Below, in pieces: positions 34,000-42,976 of a stretch of 64,000 nt of DNA. The stretch is from Streptomyces sp. CHD11. Lineage in GTDB: Bacteria > Actinomycetota > Actinomycetes > Streptomycetales > Streptomycetaceae. The stretch is from assembly GCF_018638295.1 (NCBI RefSeq), contig NZ_JABTTS010000019.1:1-64000 (forward strand), read 5' to 3'. The number at the start of each line of letters is the position of its first letter. Position 1 is the first letter of the stretch. The notes under the pieces were generated by a model. The model was not told the origin of the DNA, did not search any database, and saw only the letters and a list, made by a program, of their open reading frames with translations. A program made the translations under genes and the position numbers.

Positions 34000-36546
34000 T
34001 CACCGTGCCAGGTCCACGGCCCGGACCCGGTCGAACACCCGCTCCTCGTCCCGCTCCGTGAGGAGATACGCCTGGGCCTCCCCCACGTGGAAGTACAGCC
34101 CATGGAGTTCCAGGGCCCCGTCCTGCAGAGCCCGGGCCACCGACTCATGGGCGCGCAGGTGCTCCAACTGCTGCACCACGTTCGCCAGGCTCAGCGTCTC
34201 GGCCGCGTCGGCGGGTGCCCGGCCGGTCAGCCGGGCCGGGGGTCCGCCCACCCCGGCCATGCGCTGCAGGCTCGGCTGCCCGTGCCGCAGCCAGCGTCTC
34301 AGCGGCGTAAGGGCGCAGCCCGGCTCGGTGTCGTCGAGCAGCGCCTGCATGGCGCCGCATCCCGAGTGCCCGCACACCGTGATCGAGCGCACCGCGAGCA
34401 CGTCCACGGCGTATTCGATGGCGGCCGCCACCGAGTCGTCGCCGCTCTCCGCCCCGGGCGGCGGCACGAGATTGCCGACATTGCGCACCACGAACAGGTC
34501 TCCCGGCCCACTTGAGGTGATCATGGAGGTGACCACGCGGGAGTCGGCGCAGGTCAGGAAGAGCTGTGCGGGCCGCTGTCCCTCGCGCGCCAGCCGGGCC
34601 AGCTCGCCGCGGACCAGCGGGGCGGTGTTGCGCTGGAACGTGCTGATGCCGCGTACCAGCCGGCTGCCGCCGGTGCTGTCCAGCCACCCGGGCGCGCCGG
34701 CCCCTTCGTCCGTTCTCCTCTCCCCGTCTGCTGGTCCGCCTGGTCCGCCTGGTCCGCCTGTTCCGTCCGCTCCGTTCGGCCCGTTCGCTCCGTCCGGCCG
34801 GTTCGCTCCGCCTGCTGTTCGGTCCGTGCCGGCCGTTCCGCCGGCCGGGGCCGACCGGTGTCCGGTGTCCGGCAGCGGTCGCGGGCGCTCGCACTGGTGG
34901 TTGCGCCAGGCCGTCCAGGGCCGGCAGCGGCAGTCGGCGCCGGACGGGTCGGTCGCCCCGGGAACGTCGGCGGGGTGCGCGGAGGAGAGAGCGGCCGGTT
35001 CGGCGATCCGGAGGTCGGCCCGGCGGCCGGTGATCTCGACGGTGCCGCCGCCGGTGGTGTGGGTGCTCTGCCAGTCCTGGAGCGCCTCGAACGCCGCGTG
35101 GTCCATGAAGGAGCCGTCAAGGGCCACGACGGCACGGGCACTTCGGGGTACGAGATGCAGGGCCCGGCTGAGCCGTGGCACCGCGAGGAACGTCAACTGC
35201 CCTCTGACGTGTACGTGGTGGACTCCTTCCTCTTCCTGATGGGTGATCCGGGTGCGGGTGAGGCGGTGCAGGGCCACGCCGACGGCCACGGCGATACCGA
35301 GGGCCACACCTTCCAGGACGCCGAGGGACACGACGCAGAGGGTGGTCACGACGTAGACCAGCACTTCCCGGTGGCGGGTCACCGTGCGGATGTGGTGCAG
35401 GGACACCATCTGGACGCCGACGGCCATCACCAGGGCGGCGAGCGAGGCGAGCGGGATGCACTCCAGGAGCGGGACCATCAAAAGCGCGGCGGCTACTACG
35501 AGAACGCCGTGCAGCATCGTGGAGTTCCGGCTGACCGCGCCCGCGTGGACGTTCGCGGAGCTGCGTACCGCGACTCCGGCCACGGGCAGTCCGCCGAGCG
35601 AACCGGACGCGATGTTGGCCGTTCCCTGACCGAGCAGTTCGCGGTCCAGGTCGGACCGCCCGGTGTGCCCGGGACCGGGGCGCGCGGACACCAGCTTGTC
35701 CACGGCGACGGCGCCGAGCAGCGACTGCACGCTGCACACCAGCGTCGTGGTGAGCACGGCGGCGGCGAGGCCGAGAGCCGGCCCTTCGGGCAGCCCGGCC
35801 AGGGCGTGGTTGCGCCAGGACGGCAGGTCGACCTTGGGCAGGACGAGGCCGGCCGCGGCGGCGATCGCGGTGGCTCCGGCGACGGCGACGAGCGCTGCCG
35901 GGATCACCCGCAGCAGGCGTCCGGGCCGGCCGGGGAGCCGCGGCCAGAGCAGCAGCAGGGTCAGGGTCAGCAGGCTCACCGAGAGGGACGCGGGATGGAG
36001 GTCCGCCAACTGGGCGGGCAGCGCGCGCAGGTTGTCGGGGACGGAGCTCTGCGGAGTGCCGCCGAGGACGATGTGCAACTGGGCGACGGCGATGGTGACG
36101 CCGATGCCGGCGAGCATGCCGTGCACGATGGCGGGGCTGACGGCGAGTGCGCCGCGTGCCACCCGCAGACAGCCCAGCCCGATCTGGACGAGGCCGGCGA
36201 GGACGGTGATGGCGCAGGTCGTCCGCCATCCGTACTGCTGGATGAGGTCGGCGGTGACGACGGTCAGCCCGGCGGCCGGACCGCTGACCTGGAGGGGCGA
36301 GCCGCCGATCCGCCCGGCGACGATACCGCCGACGGCCGCGGCGACCAGTCCTGCCTGGAGTGGCGCGCCGGTGGCGAGAGCGATGCCGAGGGACAGCGGG
36401 AGGGCGATGAGGAAGACCGCGACGGCGGCCGACATGTCGGCGCTCGCGATACGGAGACGCCGGGGGCCGGGCGGCGGACTGTGGGGCGGGTGCGCGCGCT
36501 CGGTGTGGTCCGCATCGGCGGCGCGGGCGGGAACGCAGGCTGACAT
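34000..36546 (-). CDS. SulP transporter fused to beta-carbonic anhydrase
   Basis: 848 residues. Residues 30-420 are a SulP/SLC26 permease with about ten to twelve membrane helices (SADMSAAVAVFLIALPLSLGIA at the start, VSGPAAGLTVV). Residues 440-520 are a STAS-like domain. A Gly/Pro/Asn-rich linker of about 70 residues is encoded by nine-bp repeats (TGGTCCGCC x3 at 34732-34758). Residues 640-840 are a beta-carbonic anhydrase with zinc ligands in CADSRV and HSGCGA. The fusion would move bicarbonate across the membrane and interconvert it with CO2 at the same place. The start has AAAGGAGA upstream. Confidence 0.93.
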   Translation of the reverse strand: MSACVPARAADADHTERAHPPHSPPPGPRRLRIASADMSAAVAVFLIALPLSLGIALATGAPLQAGLVAAAVGGIVAGRIGGSPLQVSGPAAGLTVVTADLIQQYGWRTTCAITVLAGLVQIGLGCLRVARGALAVSPAIVHGMLAGIGVTIAVAQLHIVLGGTPQSSVPDNLRALPAQLADLHPASLSVSLLTLTLLLLWPRLPGRPGRLLRVIPAALVAVAGATAIAAAAGLVLPKVDLPSWRNHALAGLPEGPALGLAAAVLTTTLVCSVQSLLGAVAVDKLVSARPGPGHTGRSDLDRELLGQGTANIASGSLGGLPVAGVAVRSSANVHAGAVSRNSTMLHGVLVVAAALLMVPLLECIPLASLAALVMAVGVQMVSLHHIRTVTRHREVLVYVVTTLCVVSLGVLEGVALGIAVAVGVALHRLTRTRITHQEEEGVHHVHVRGQLTFLAVPRLSRALHLVPRSARAVVALDGSFMDHAAFEALQDWQSTHTTGGGTVEITGRRADLRIAEPAALSSAHPADVPGATDPSGADCRCRPWTAWRNHQCERPRPLPDTGHRSAPAGGTAGTDRTAGGANRPDGANGPNGADGTGGPGGPGGPADGERRTDEGAGAPGWLDSTGGSRLVRGISTFQRNTAPLVRGELARLAREGQRPAQLFLTCADSRVVTSMITSSGPGDLFVVRNVGNLVPPPGAESGDDSVAAAIEYAVDVLAVRSITVCGHSGCGAMQALLDDTEPGCALTPLRRWLRHGQPSLQRMAGVGGPPARLTGRAPADAAETLSLANVVQQLEHLRAHESVARALQDGALELHGLYFHVGEAQAYLLTERDEERVFDRVRAVDLAR

Positions 36547-36879
36547 GGTGTCCCGTCTCCTTTGGGTCTGCGCGGTCGCGCGACTGGTGAGCTCCACGCG
36601 GAGGTGAGGCGGTCGCGGCCGTGGGGCATGGCCCCAGAACGGCAGGGAGTGACAGCAATCAGTAAGCGAACAGTAATGCAGAGTGAAGCACTGGCGTAAA
36701 CTTTCCGGGCAAATGGGCGCTCACTTCACCCTGGCGGGTGAAGTGAGCATTTCATCGGCTTGTCGTATTAATTCCTTCTTCGTTCCGTGCGACGTTGGCG
36801 GCGCTGTCGGCGTGGACCGGCAGAGCACCAGACAACGCCCTCATCGAGCCAGGCCCGAGAGAAGGAAGAAGGTGGGCGG
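36547..36879. promoter_or_regulatory. SulP-CA / deacetylase divergent intergenic region
   Basis: 333 bases with no gene. A perfect inverted repeat TCACTTCACCC-TGGC-GGGTGAAGTGA lies at 36721-36746, between the two divergent start codons and beside an AT-rich patch (36755-36785). An operator or leader hairpin is more likely than a terminator, given that both flanking genes run outward. Confidence 0.65.
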
Positions 36880-38151
36880 ATGGCCGCCACCCACAAGATC
36901 GCCACGGGCGCCGTGATCGCCGCGGTCTGCGTCGCCTCGCTCGCCGCCTGCGGGACCGGCGCGGACAGCACCGGCGAACAGGCCCGGGACAAGGAGAAGG
37001 CCGAGCCGGCGCCCGCGCCGAAGAACGTCGTCCGGCTGATCGGCGACGGCTCCACCGCGTACACCGGGGCGCAACCTCATCTGCCCCGGCCGAAGCGGCT
37101 GGAGCCCGGGAAGAAGCCGCCGCAGTTCGTGGTCTTCTCCTGGGACGGCGCGGGGGAGGACGGTCAGCGGCTCTTCTCCCATTTCCGCAAGGTCGCCAAG
37201 GAGAACAACGCGACCATGACGTACTTCCTGAGCGGCGTGTACCTCCTGCCGGAGGAGAAGCGCGACCTGTACAGGCCGCCCCAGCACTCCCCGGGCCGCT
37301 CCGACATCGGCTTCAACGACAAGGAGGGCATCGCCGACACCGTGGAGCAACTGCGGCTGGCCTGGCTCGAGGGCAACGAGGTCGGTACGCACTTCAACGG
37401 GCACTTCTGTGGCAGCGCCGGCGGCGTCGGTGACTGGTCGGTGGCGGACTGGAAGGACGAGATCACCCAGGCCAAGCATTTCGTGAAGACCTGGAAGACC
37501 AACGCCGGCATGAAGAACTCGGCTCCGCTGCCCTTCGACTACGACGAGGAGCTCATCGGCGCCCGCACACCCTGCCTGGAAGGGCAGGAGAACTTCATGA
37601 AGGCCGCCCGCGAGCTGGGTTTCCGCTATGACACCAGCGGTGTCAACAACCAGGTGTGGCCGAAGAAGAAGGACGGGCTGTGGGATCTGTCGATGCAGCT
37701 CGTGCCCTTCCCCGGGCATTCCTTCGAACAGCTCACCATGGACTACAACTTCATGGTCAACCAGTCCGGTACCACCACCCAGGGCGACCCCGCCAAGCAC
37801 GAGCTGTGGGGCGATCAGATGCGGGACGGTCTGCTCCAGGGCTTCGAGCGGGCCTACCAGGGCAACAGGGCACCCCTGATCATCGGTAACCACTTCGAGT
37901 CCTGGAACGGCGGCACCTACATGCGGGCCGTCGAGGAGGTGATCGAGACGGTGTGCAACAAGTCCGACGTGCGCTGTGTCTCCTTCCGGCAGCTGGCCGA
38001 CTGGCTGGATGCCCAGGACCCGGCGACCCTGGCGAAACTGCGCACACTGGGCGTCGGCGAGGCCCCGAAGAAGGGCTGGACGTCCTTCCTGTCCGGCGGG
38101 CCCGCCCCGGCCCCCAAGGGGGCACCGGGGTCACCCGCGGCCAAGGAATGA
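36880..38151 (+). CDS. Polysaccharide-deacetylase-like lipoprotein
   Basis: 423 residues. A lipoprotein signal (ATGAVIAAVCVASLAAC, lipobox LAAC) is followed by a charged linker. The folded part (about 80-390) resembles NodB/CE4 deacetylases: the first motif FSWDGAGED keeps an Asp, and GTHFNGHFCG keeps the His-x3-His metal pair. It probably acts on cell-wall or capsular glycans at the outer face of the membrane. The catalytic motif departs from the usual TFDDG, so activity is uncertain. The ATG has GAAGGAAG upstream. Convergent with the ATPase gene that ends four bases after it. Confidence 0.8.
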   Translation: MAATHKIATGAVIAAVCVASLAACGTGADSTGEQARDKEKAEPAPAPKNVVRLIGDGSTAYTGAQPHLPRPKRLEPGKKPPQFVVFSWDGAGEDGQRLFSHFRKVAKENNATMTYFLSGVYLLPEEKRDLYRPPQHSPGRSDIGFNDKEGIADTVEQLRLAWLEGNEVGTHFNGHFCGSAGGVGDWSVADWKDEITQAKHFVKTWKTNAGMKNSAPLPFDYDEELIGARTPCLEGQENFMKAARELGFRYDTSGVNNQVWPKKKDGLWDLSMQLVPFPGHSFEQLTMDYNFMVNQSGTTTQGDPAKHELWGDQMRDGLLQGFERAYQGNRAPLIIGNHFESWNGGTYMRAVEEVIETVCNKSDVRCVSFRQLADWLDAQDPATLAKLRTLGVGEAPKKGWTSFLSGGPAPAPKGAPGSPAAKE

Positions 38152-38154
38152 TCG

Positions 38155-39135
38155 TCAGGCGGACGCCGTGACGTTCTCGCCGAGCACGAAGCCGGGGTCG
38201 ATCTGGGCCGCCAGGTCGGTCCCGGTGCGCTCGTCCCCCCACGACCGGGCGTTCTTCAGATGGAAGTGCGCCATCTGGCGGGTGTAGCGCTCCCGGTCAC
38301 GGAGCTCGTACGTCGCGTCGGCGGCGCAGCGCAGCAGACGCAGGGCGTGCCGGCTGGGCTCCTCCAGGAGTTCGAACCGGGACGGCCGGCCCTTCTCCAT
38401 CGCCCGGACCCAGTCCGACTGCCCCACCGTCACGAGCAGGTCGTCCCCGACCTCCGTGCGGAGGAAGTCGAGGTCGTCCGGGCCCTGCACCTTGTTGCCG
38501 ACGACCTTCAGGGTGACGCCGAAGTCCCGGGCGTACTCCTTGTACTGGCGGTAGACGGAGACTCCCTTCCGGGTCGGCTCAGCGACGAGAAACGTGATGT
38601 CGAAGCGGGTGAACATGCCGGAGGCGAAGGAATCCGAGCCGGCGGTCATGTCGACCACGACGTACTCGTCGGCTCCGTCCACCAGGTGGTTCAGGCACAG
38701 CTCCACCGCTCCGGTCTTGGAGTGGTAGCAGGCGACCCCCAGGTCGGCGTCGGAGAAGGGGCCGGTGACCATCAGACGGACGGTCCCGCCGTCGAGTTCC
38801 ACCGGACGCGCGCAGGCGTCGTAGACCGGGTTGTCCTCGCGCACGCGCAGCAGCCGGGAGCCCTCCCCGGGCGGCGTCGTCTTGATCATCGTCTCGGCCG
38901 AGGCGATGCGCGGATTGGTGCCGCGCAGGTAGTCCTTGATCAGCGGCAGGTGCTCACCCAGCGCGGGCAGGGCGGCCGCGTACGTCTCCTCCAGGCCCAG
39001 CGCCGCTCCGAGGTGCTGGTTGATGTCGGCGTCGACCGCGATCACCGGAGCCCCGGCGGCCGCGAGGTGCCGGACGAACAGGGAGGACAGGGTCGTCTTG
39101 CCGCTGCCGCCCTTCCCAACGAAAGCAATTTTCAT
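38155..39135 (-). CDS. CooC/ParA-like P-loop ATPase
   Basis: 326 residues. The N-terminus MKIAFVGKGGSGKTTLSSLF is a deviant Walker A with the signature Lys of MinD/ParA/CooC ATPases; VIAVDADINQHLG (residues 30-42) and VVVDMTAGSDSF (about 165) follow. CooC relatives insert nickel into enzymes, but no nickel enzyme is encoded here. The sequence ends in a polar helical tail. Similar genes lie beside the Fic-like gene in other streptomycetes (from memory). It is divergent from that Fic-like gene by about 100 bases. Confidence 0.85.
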   Translation of the reverse strand: MKIAFVGKGGSGKTTLSSLFVRHLAAAGAPVIAVDADINQHLGAALGLEETYAAALPALGEHLPLIKDYLRGTNPRIASAETMIKTTPPGEGSRLLRVREDNPVYDACARPVELDGGTVRLMVTGPFSDADLGVACYHSKTGAVELCLNHLVDGADEYVVVDMTAGSDSFASGMFTRFDITFLVAEPTRKGVSVYRQYKEYARDFGVTLKVVGNKVQGPDDLDFLRTEVGDDLLVTVGQSDWVRAMEKGRPSRFELLEEPSRHALRLLRCAADATYELRDRERYTRQMAHFHLKNARSWGDERTGTDLAAQIDPGFVLGENVTASA

Positions 39136-39236
39136 GTTCACCAAGCGTAATGGATATGTCGCGGTGTGTGAGGTGGGGGCGTGAAGAAGACCACTCCATC
39201 GTGGGGCGGGCGGGCAGGATGCGTAGGGTCGTACTC

Positions 39237-40061
39237 ATGAGTACGACAGGCGCGACCGCCGACCCGCTCGCGGCCCTGGGCGGCCTGCCCGGTGTGGCCG
39301 ACTCCGTCGAGTCCGTGCGCAAGGCCGTGGACCGGGTGTACGGACACCGGGTCATGCGGCGGCGCAGCAACGAGATCACCTCCGAGGCGGCGCTGCGCGG
39401 CGCCCGTGGCTCCGCCGCGCTCTCGGGTGCGGACTGGGCACTGGAGGAGGTGCGCCGGCGCAGCGACTTCAGTGGTGACGACGAGGCGCGCGCGGTGGGC
39501 GCGGCCCTGCGCCTGACCGCCGAGGCGGGCCAGCTGCTGTCCATCTGGCGGCAGTCTCCGCTGAGGGTGCTGGCCCGGCTGCACCTGGTGGCGGCGGCAG
39601 ACAAGGCCGAGCAGGTCGGCCGGCCCCGGCAGCAGGGCGAGCCGGTCGACGAGCCGCTGGTCACCCTGCCCCTGCCGGGCGCGCCGGAGGCGCACGGACG
39701 GCTGGAGGGCCTGTCCGGACTCGTCATCGCCGGCGGTTCGGCGCCGGCCCTGGTGACGGCCGCGGTCGTGCACGGCGAACTCCTCACGCTGCGCCCGTTC
39801 ACGTCCCACAACGGTCTGGTCGCCCGTGCGGCCGAACGCATCGTCCTGGTCGGCAGCGGACTCGATCCCAAGTCGGTCTGCCCCGCCGAGGCAGGTCACG
39901 CCGAGCTGGGGCGGGAGGCCTATCTGCGGGCGCTGGAGGGCTATGCCTCCGGGACTCCCGAGGGGGTGGCCGCCTGGATCGCGCACTGCGGGCGGGCGGT
40001 CGAACTCGGGGCACGCGAGTCGACGGCCGTGTGCGAGGCGCTGCAGCGCGGGGCGGCCTGA
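39237..40061 (+). CDS. Fic-like protein with degenerate active site
   Basis: 274 residues, all-helical. The region VVHGELLTLRPFTSHNGLVAR at about 180-200 aligns with the Fic motif HPFx(D/E)GNGRxxR. The catalytic His is replaced by Arg (RPF), and the acidic metal ligand and the first Gly are not conserved, while N-G and the final Arg remain. Such a protein may bind a nucleotide or a partner without AMPylating. It is often labelled 'oxidoreductase' in older Streptomyces annotations (from memory). It lies next to the predicted 6S-like RNA region and the HAD phosphatase. Confidence 0.72.
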   Translation: MSTTGATADPLAALGGLPGVADSVESVRKAVDRVYGHRVMRRRSNEITSEAALRGARGSAALSGADWALEEVRRRSDFSGDDEARAVGAALRLTAEAGQLLSIWRQSPLRVLARLHLVAAADKAEQVGRPRQQGEPVDEPLVTLPLPGAPEAHGRLEGLSGLVIAGGSAPALVTAAVVHGELLTLRPFTSHNGLVARAAERIVLVGSGLDPKSVCPAEAGHAELGREAYLRALEGYASGTPEGVAAWIAHCGRAVELGARESTAVCEALQRGAA

Positions 40062-40091
40062 AAGGAAAACGAACGGGACCCCCACGAAGAT

Positions 40092-40119
40092 GCGGCGGTA
40101 CGAATACTCGTACCGCCGC
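40092..40119. terminator. Strong hairpin after the Fic-like gene
   Basis: GCGGCGGTACGA (40092-40103) pairs perfectly with TCGTACCGCCGC (40108-40119), loop ATAC. It ends the Fic-like transcript on the plus strand or an RNA entering from the right on the minus strand. Confidence 0.8.
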
Positions 40120-40400
40120 TGGCATGTTCACCGTGTTACCAAGCGTCCTCGGAATATGCCCATCAGGTCGGGAACTCTGCCCGTCACCTGGTGCGGCTGG
40201 CCCGTAATCGACGGGTCGACGTCGCGTGGGTTCACCGTGTTCATGCGCGGTCCGTGGGGCCAAATGCGTGGTGAAGGTCATCCTCTCGGATGTCCTCGGT
40301 CTCGCGGGCCGTCAAGTCCTTTGTACTCCGGGTGTGCGGTAAGGGGAAGTCCCGGCTCTGTTTCTTTACTTTTGGGATCAAAGGCGCGCCAAACGGACGT
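40120..40400. ncRNA. scr3559: Candidate 6S-like RNA (scr3559 locus)
   Basis: In S. coelicolor the 6S-like RNA scr3559 (about 190 nt) is encoded between SCO3558, the HAD-type morphological differentiation protein, and SCO3559 (from memory). The two genes flanking this 394-base gap are the apparent counterparts. The gap has no coding frame, contains less GC-rich patches near 40315-40380 that could be promoters, is bounded by a strong hairpin at 40092-40119, and holds a 12-bp direct repeat GTTCACCGTGTT (40126-40137 and 40230-40241). Boundaries and strand are not determined from sequence alone. Confidence 0.45.
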
Positions 40401-40455
40401 CGGGGCGGGAATGCGGCCGGCGCCCGTCCGTGCGTCTGGCGGGTCGGCCCTGCCC

Positions 40456-41289
40456 TCAGGCCGCTGTCGCGCGGCGCCGGCTGGCGTACCAGACAAGGCC
40501 GGCGGTGGCCGCCGCGGCTCCTATCGCGGCCGCCGCGACCAGGGCGGGGCGAGGCGGTACGGAGAGCGCGGGGAGGCGCTGCTTGAGGCGTACCGGCCGG
40601 TGGAAGTCGAGGATCGGCCACTCCCGCGCGAGGGACTCGCGGCGCAGCGCGCGGTCGGGGTTCACGGCGTGCGGGTGGCCCACGGACTCCAGCATCGGCA
40701 CGTCGGTCACCGAGTCGCTGTAGGCGTAGCAACGGGCCAGGTCGTAGCCCTCCGAGGCGGCCAGCTCGCGGATCGCCTCCGCCTTGGTCGGCCCGTACGC
40801 GTAGTACTCCACCTCGCCGGTGAAGCATCCGTCGTCCCCCACGACCATACGGGTGGCCACGACCCGGTCGGCGCCCAGGAGTTCGCCGATCGGCTCGACC
40901 ACCTCGGCGCCCGACGTGGACACGATCACCACATCGCGTCCCGCGGTGTGGTGCTGCTCGATGAGGGTGGCCGCCTCGTCGTAGATGATCGGGTCGATCA
41001 GGTCGTGCAGCGTCTCGGCGACGATCTCCTTGACCTGCTGGACGTTCCAGCCGCGGCACAGGGCCGACAGATACTTGCGCATCCGCTCCATCTGGTCGTG
41101 ATCCGCGCCGCCGGCGAGGAACACGAACTGGGCATATGCGGTACGCAGGACCGCCCTGCGGTTGATCAGGCCGCCTTGGTAGAACGACTTGCTGAACGTG
41201 AGCGTGCTCGACTTCGCAATGACCGTCTTGTCCAGGTCGAAGAAGGCGGCTGTGCGGGGCAAGGAGTGGTTTTCCACATCCCTGAGCAT
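40456..41289 (-). CDS. HAD-IB family phosphatase with C-terminal membrane anchor
   Basis: 277 residues. HAD motif I FFDLDKTVI lies near residue 15, motif II VIVSTSGAE near 125, and motif III/IV YAYSDSVTDVPML near 215. The HAD-IB subclass includes phosphoserine phosphatase and related small-molecule phosphatases. One hydrophobic helix at the very C-terminus (AAAAIGAAAATAGLVWY), followed by an RRRA basic end, anchors it in the membrane. The counterpart in S. coelicolor is named a morphological differentiation-associated protein. The start is the ATG at MLRDVEN; a GTG four codons later (VENHSL) is equally possible. Divergent from the Tad operon. Confidence 0.88.
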   Translation of the reverse strand: MLRDVENHSLPRTAAFFDLDKTVIAKSSTLTFSKSFYQGGLINRRAVLRTAYAQFVFLAGGADHDQMERMRKYLSALCRGWNVQQVKEIVAETLHDLIDPIIYDEAATLIEQHHTAGRDVVIVSTSGAEVVEPIGELLGADRVVATRMVVGDDGCFTGEVEYYAYGPTKAEAIRELAASEGYDLARCYAYSDSVTDVPMLESVGHPHAVNPDRALRRESLAREWPILDFHRPVRLKQRLPALSVPPRPALVAAAAIGAAAATAGLVWYASRRRATAA

Positions 41290-41869
41290 AGGCGCAGCCC
41301 ATTCGGCGTAAGGTGTGGCGCGTGGGTTTGCCTGAGAAGGCTCTCGGGTACACCATGGAAGTCACGGATCGTTCGCGACCGTGTCTAACCCGGTCCGACT
41401 CCTCCCCCCCCGAGTCGGCCGTGGGGACGACCCCCGCTCTCCCCCCCGGCGGGGGTCGTCGCATGTCCGGATGCCTTTTCTCCCCATCGGCCGCGCCTGA
41501 AGCGCTGTGGCGTCGTACGTAGGGGACGATTTGTCATGCGCATGACTAGTAACACTCGGTAGTCATCGGGCTGCTCTTCGGGGCTCGTACCGAAAGTGCG
41601 CGCGTCTCACCGTCAAGAGTGACCGCGATATTCACAGCCGTCGCCTCATCCACAGAAATCCACCAAGATCCACATCTTTTTCCGGCTCACCGCATCGTGA
41701 TTCCAGCGCGGCCCGCTCGCCGCGAGTTCGTGGCCGGTGCCGTTGGCCGGGCCGCGTACGGCCGGTTTTTGCCGGCCGCTCACAGGAGGACCGCTCGCCG
41801 GTTCCTCTCCGCATGGGAATCGCGGGGCCGTGGAGGTCACGCGATGGGATACGCCAAAGGGGGACGAAC
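41290..41869. promoter_or_regulatory. 580-base region upstream of the ssd-tad operon
   Basis: No gene is credible here. It holds the divergent promoters of the HAD gene and ssd. A hairpin GACGACCCCCGC (41426-41437) with GCGGGGGTCGTC (41449-41460) lies in the middle. AT-richer stretches at 41530-41580 and 41620-41690 probably contain the ssd promoter. Confidence 0.55.
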
Positions 41870-42976
41870 ATGAACGGAATCATCACGCACGACCCGCCAC
41901 CCGCCACCGGAGGAGGCCGCCAGGGAGCACCGCTGATCCTCACCGAGGACGCAGGGCTCCTCGACGACCTGTTGCGCCTGTGCGCGGCGGCCGGAGCCAC
42001 ACCGGAGGTGCATCACGGGGCGCCGGAGGCGAGGGGCAGCTGGGAGACGGCACCGCTCGTCCTGGTCGGAGACGATGCCGCACGCCGGGTGCGCGGGGCG
42101 GCCCGCCGGCCGGGAGTGGTGCTGGTCGGACGGGACCAGGACGACTCCGGGGTCTGGCGGCGGGCCGTCGAGATCGGCGCCGACCATGTGCTGATGCTGC
42201 CCGACGGCGAGCAGTGGCTGGTCGACCGCATCGCCGATGTGGCCGAAGGAGTCGGCCGGCCCGCCCTGACCGTGGGAGTCATCGGCGGCCGGGGCGGCGC
42301 CGGGGCGTCCACACTCGCGTGTGCGCTCGCCGTCACCTCCGCGCGGGAGGGACTGCGCACCCTGCTCGTGGACGCGGACCCTCTGGGCGGCGGACTCGAC
42401 GTGGCACTCGGCGGGGAAGCGGCCAAAGGACTGCGCTGGCCCGCCTTCGCCGCGTCACGCGGGCGGGTCGGCGGCGGGGCCCTGGAGGAGTCACTGCCCC
42501 AGGTGCACTCGCTGCGGGTGCTCAGCTGGGACCGCGGCGACTGCCTCGCCGTACCGCCCCGGGCCGTACGCGCGGTGCTCGCCGCCGCCCGGCGCGGGGG
42601 CGGCACCGTGGTGGTCGATCTTCCGCGCCGCGTCGACGACGGGGTCGCCGAAGTCCTCGCCCAGCTCGACCTCGGACTGCTCGTGGTCCCCGCGGAACTG
42701 CGCGCCATCGCGGCGGCGGGCCGTGTCGCCTCCGCCGTGGGCATGGTCCTGCGTGATCTCCGGGTGGCGGCACGCGGGCCCTACGCGCCGGGTCTGGACG
42801 ACCGCGAGGTGGCCCGGCTGCTGGGCCTGCCTCTCGCGGGAGACCTGCCCGTCGACCCGGCCCTGCAACGTCCGCACGGCACCGGACGACCCCCCGGGAC
42901 ATCCGGCAGGGGGCCGCTGGCCCGCTTCTGCAAGGAGTTCTGGGAGCGCGCGCTGGTCGAGGCGAGGGCGGCATGA
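41870..42976 (+). CDS. ssd: Septum site-determining protein Ssd (CpaE-like)
   Basis: 368 residues. N-terminal receiver-like domain (residues 15-125), then a MinD/ParA-type ATPase domain with a degenerate P-loop (GVIGGRGGAGASTLACAL, lacking the usual Lys-Thr), VDADPLGGGLDVAL and LVVPAELRAIAAAGRV. CpaE/TadZ proteins place the Tad secretion machine at the cell pole; Ssd of actinobacteria also affects septum placement. The ATG at MNGIITHD has AAAGGGGGA six bases upstream; 19 extra in-frame codons further up lack an RBS. First gene of a seven-gene operon with overlapping starts and stops. Confidence 0.92.
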   Translation: MNGIITHDPPPATGGGRQGAPLILTEDAGLLDDLLRLCAAAGATPEVHHGAPEARGSWETAPLVLVGDDAARRVRGAARRPGVVLVGRDQDDSGVWRRAVEIGADHVLMLPDGEQWLVDRIADVAEGVGRPALTVGVIGGRGGAGASTLACALAVTSAREGLRTLLVDADPLGGGLDVALGGEAAKGLRWPAFAASRGRVGGGALEESLPQVHSLRVLSWDRGDCLAVPPRAVRAVLAAARRGGGTVVVDLPRRVDDGVAEVLAQLDLGLLVVPAELRAIAAAGRVASAVGMVLRDLRVAARGPYAPGLDDREVARLLGLPLAGDLPVDPALQRPHGTGRPPGTSGRGPLARFCKEFWERALVEARAA

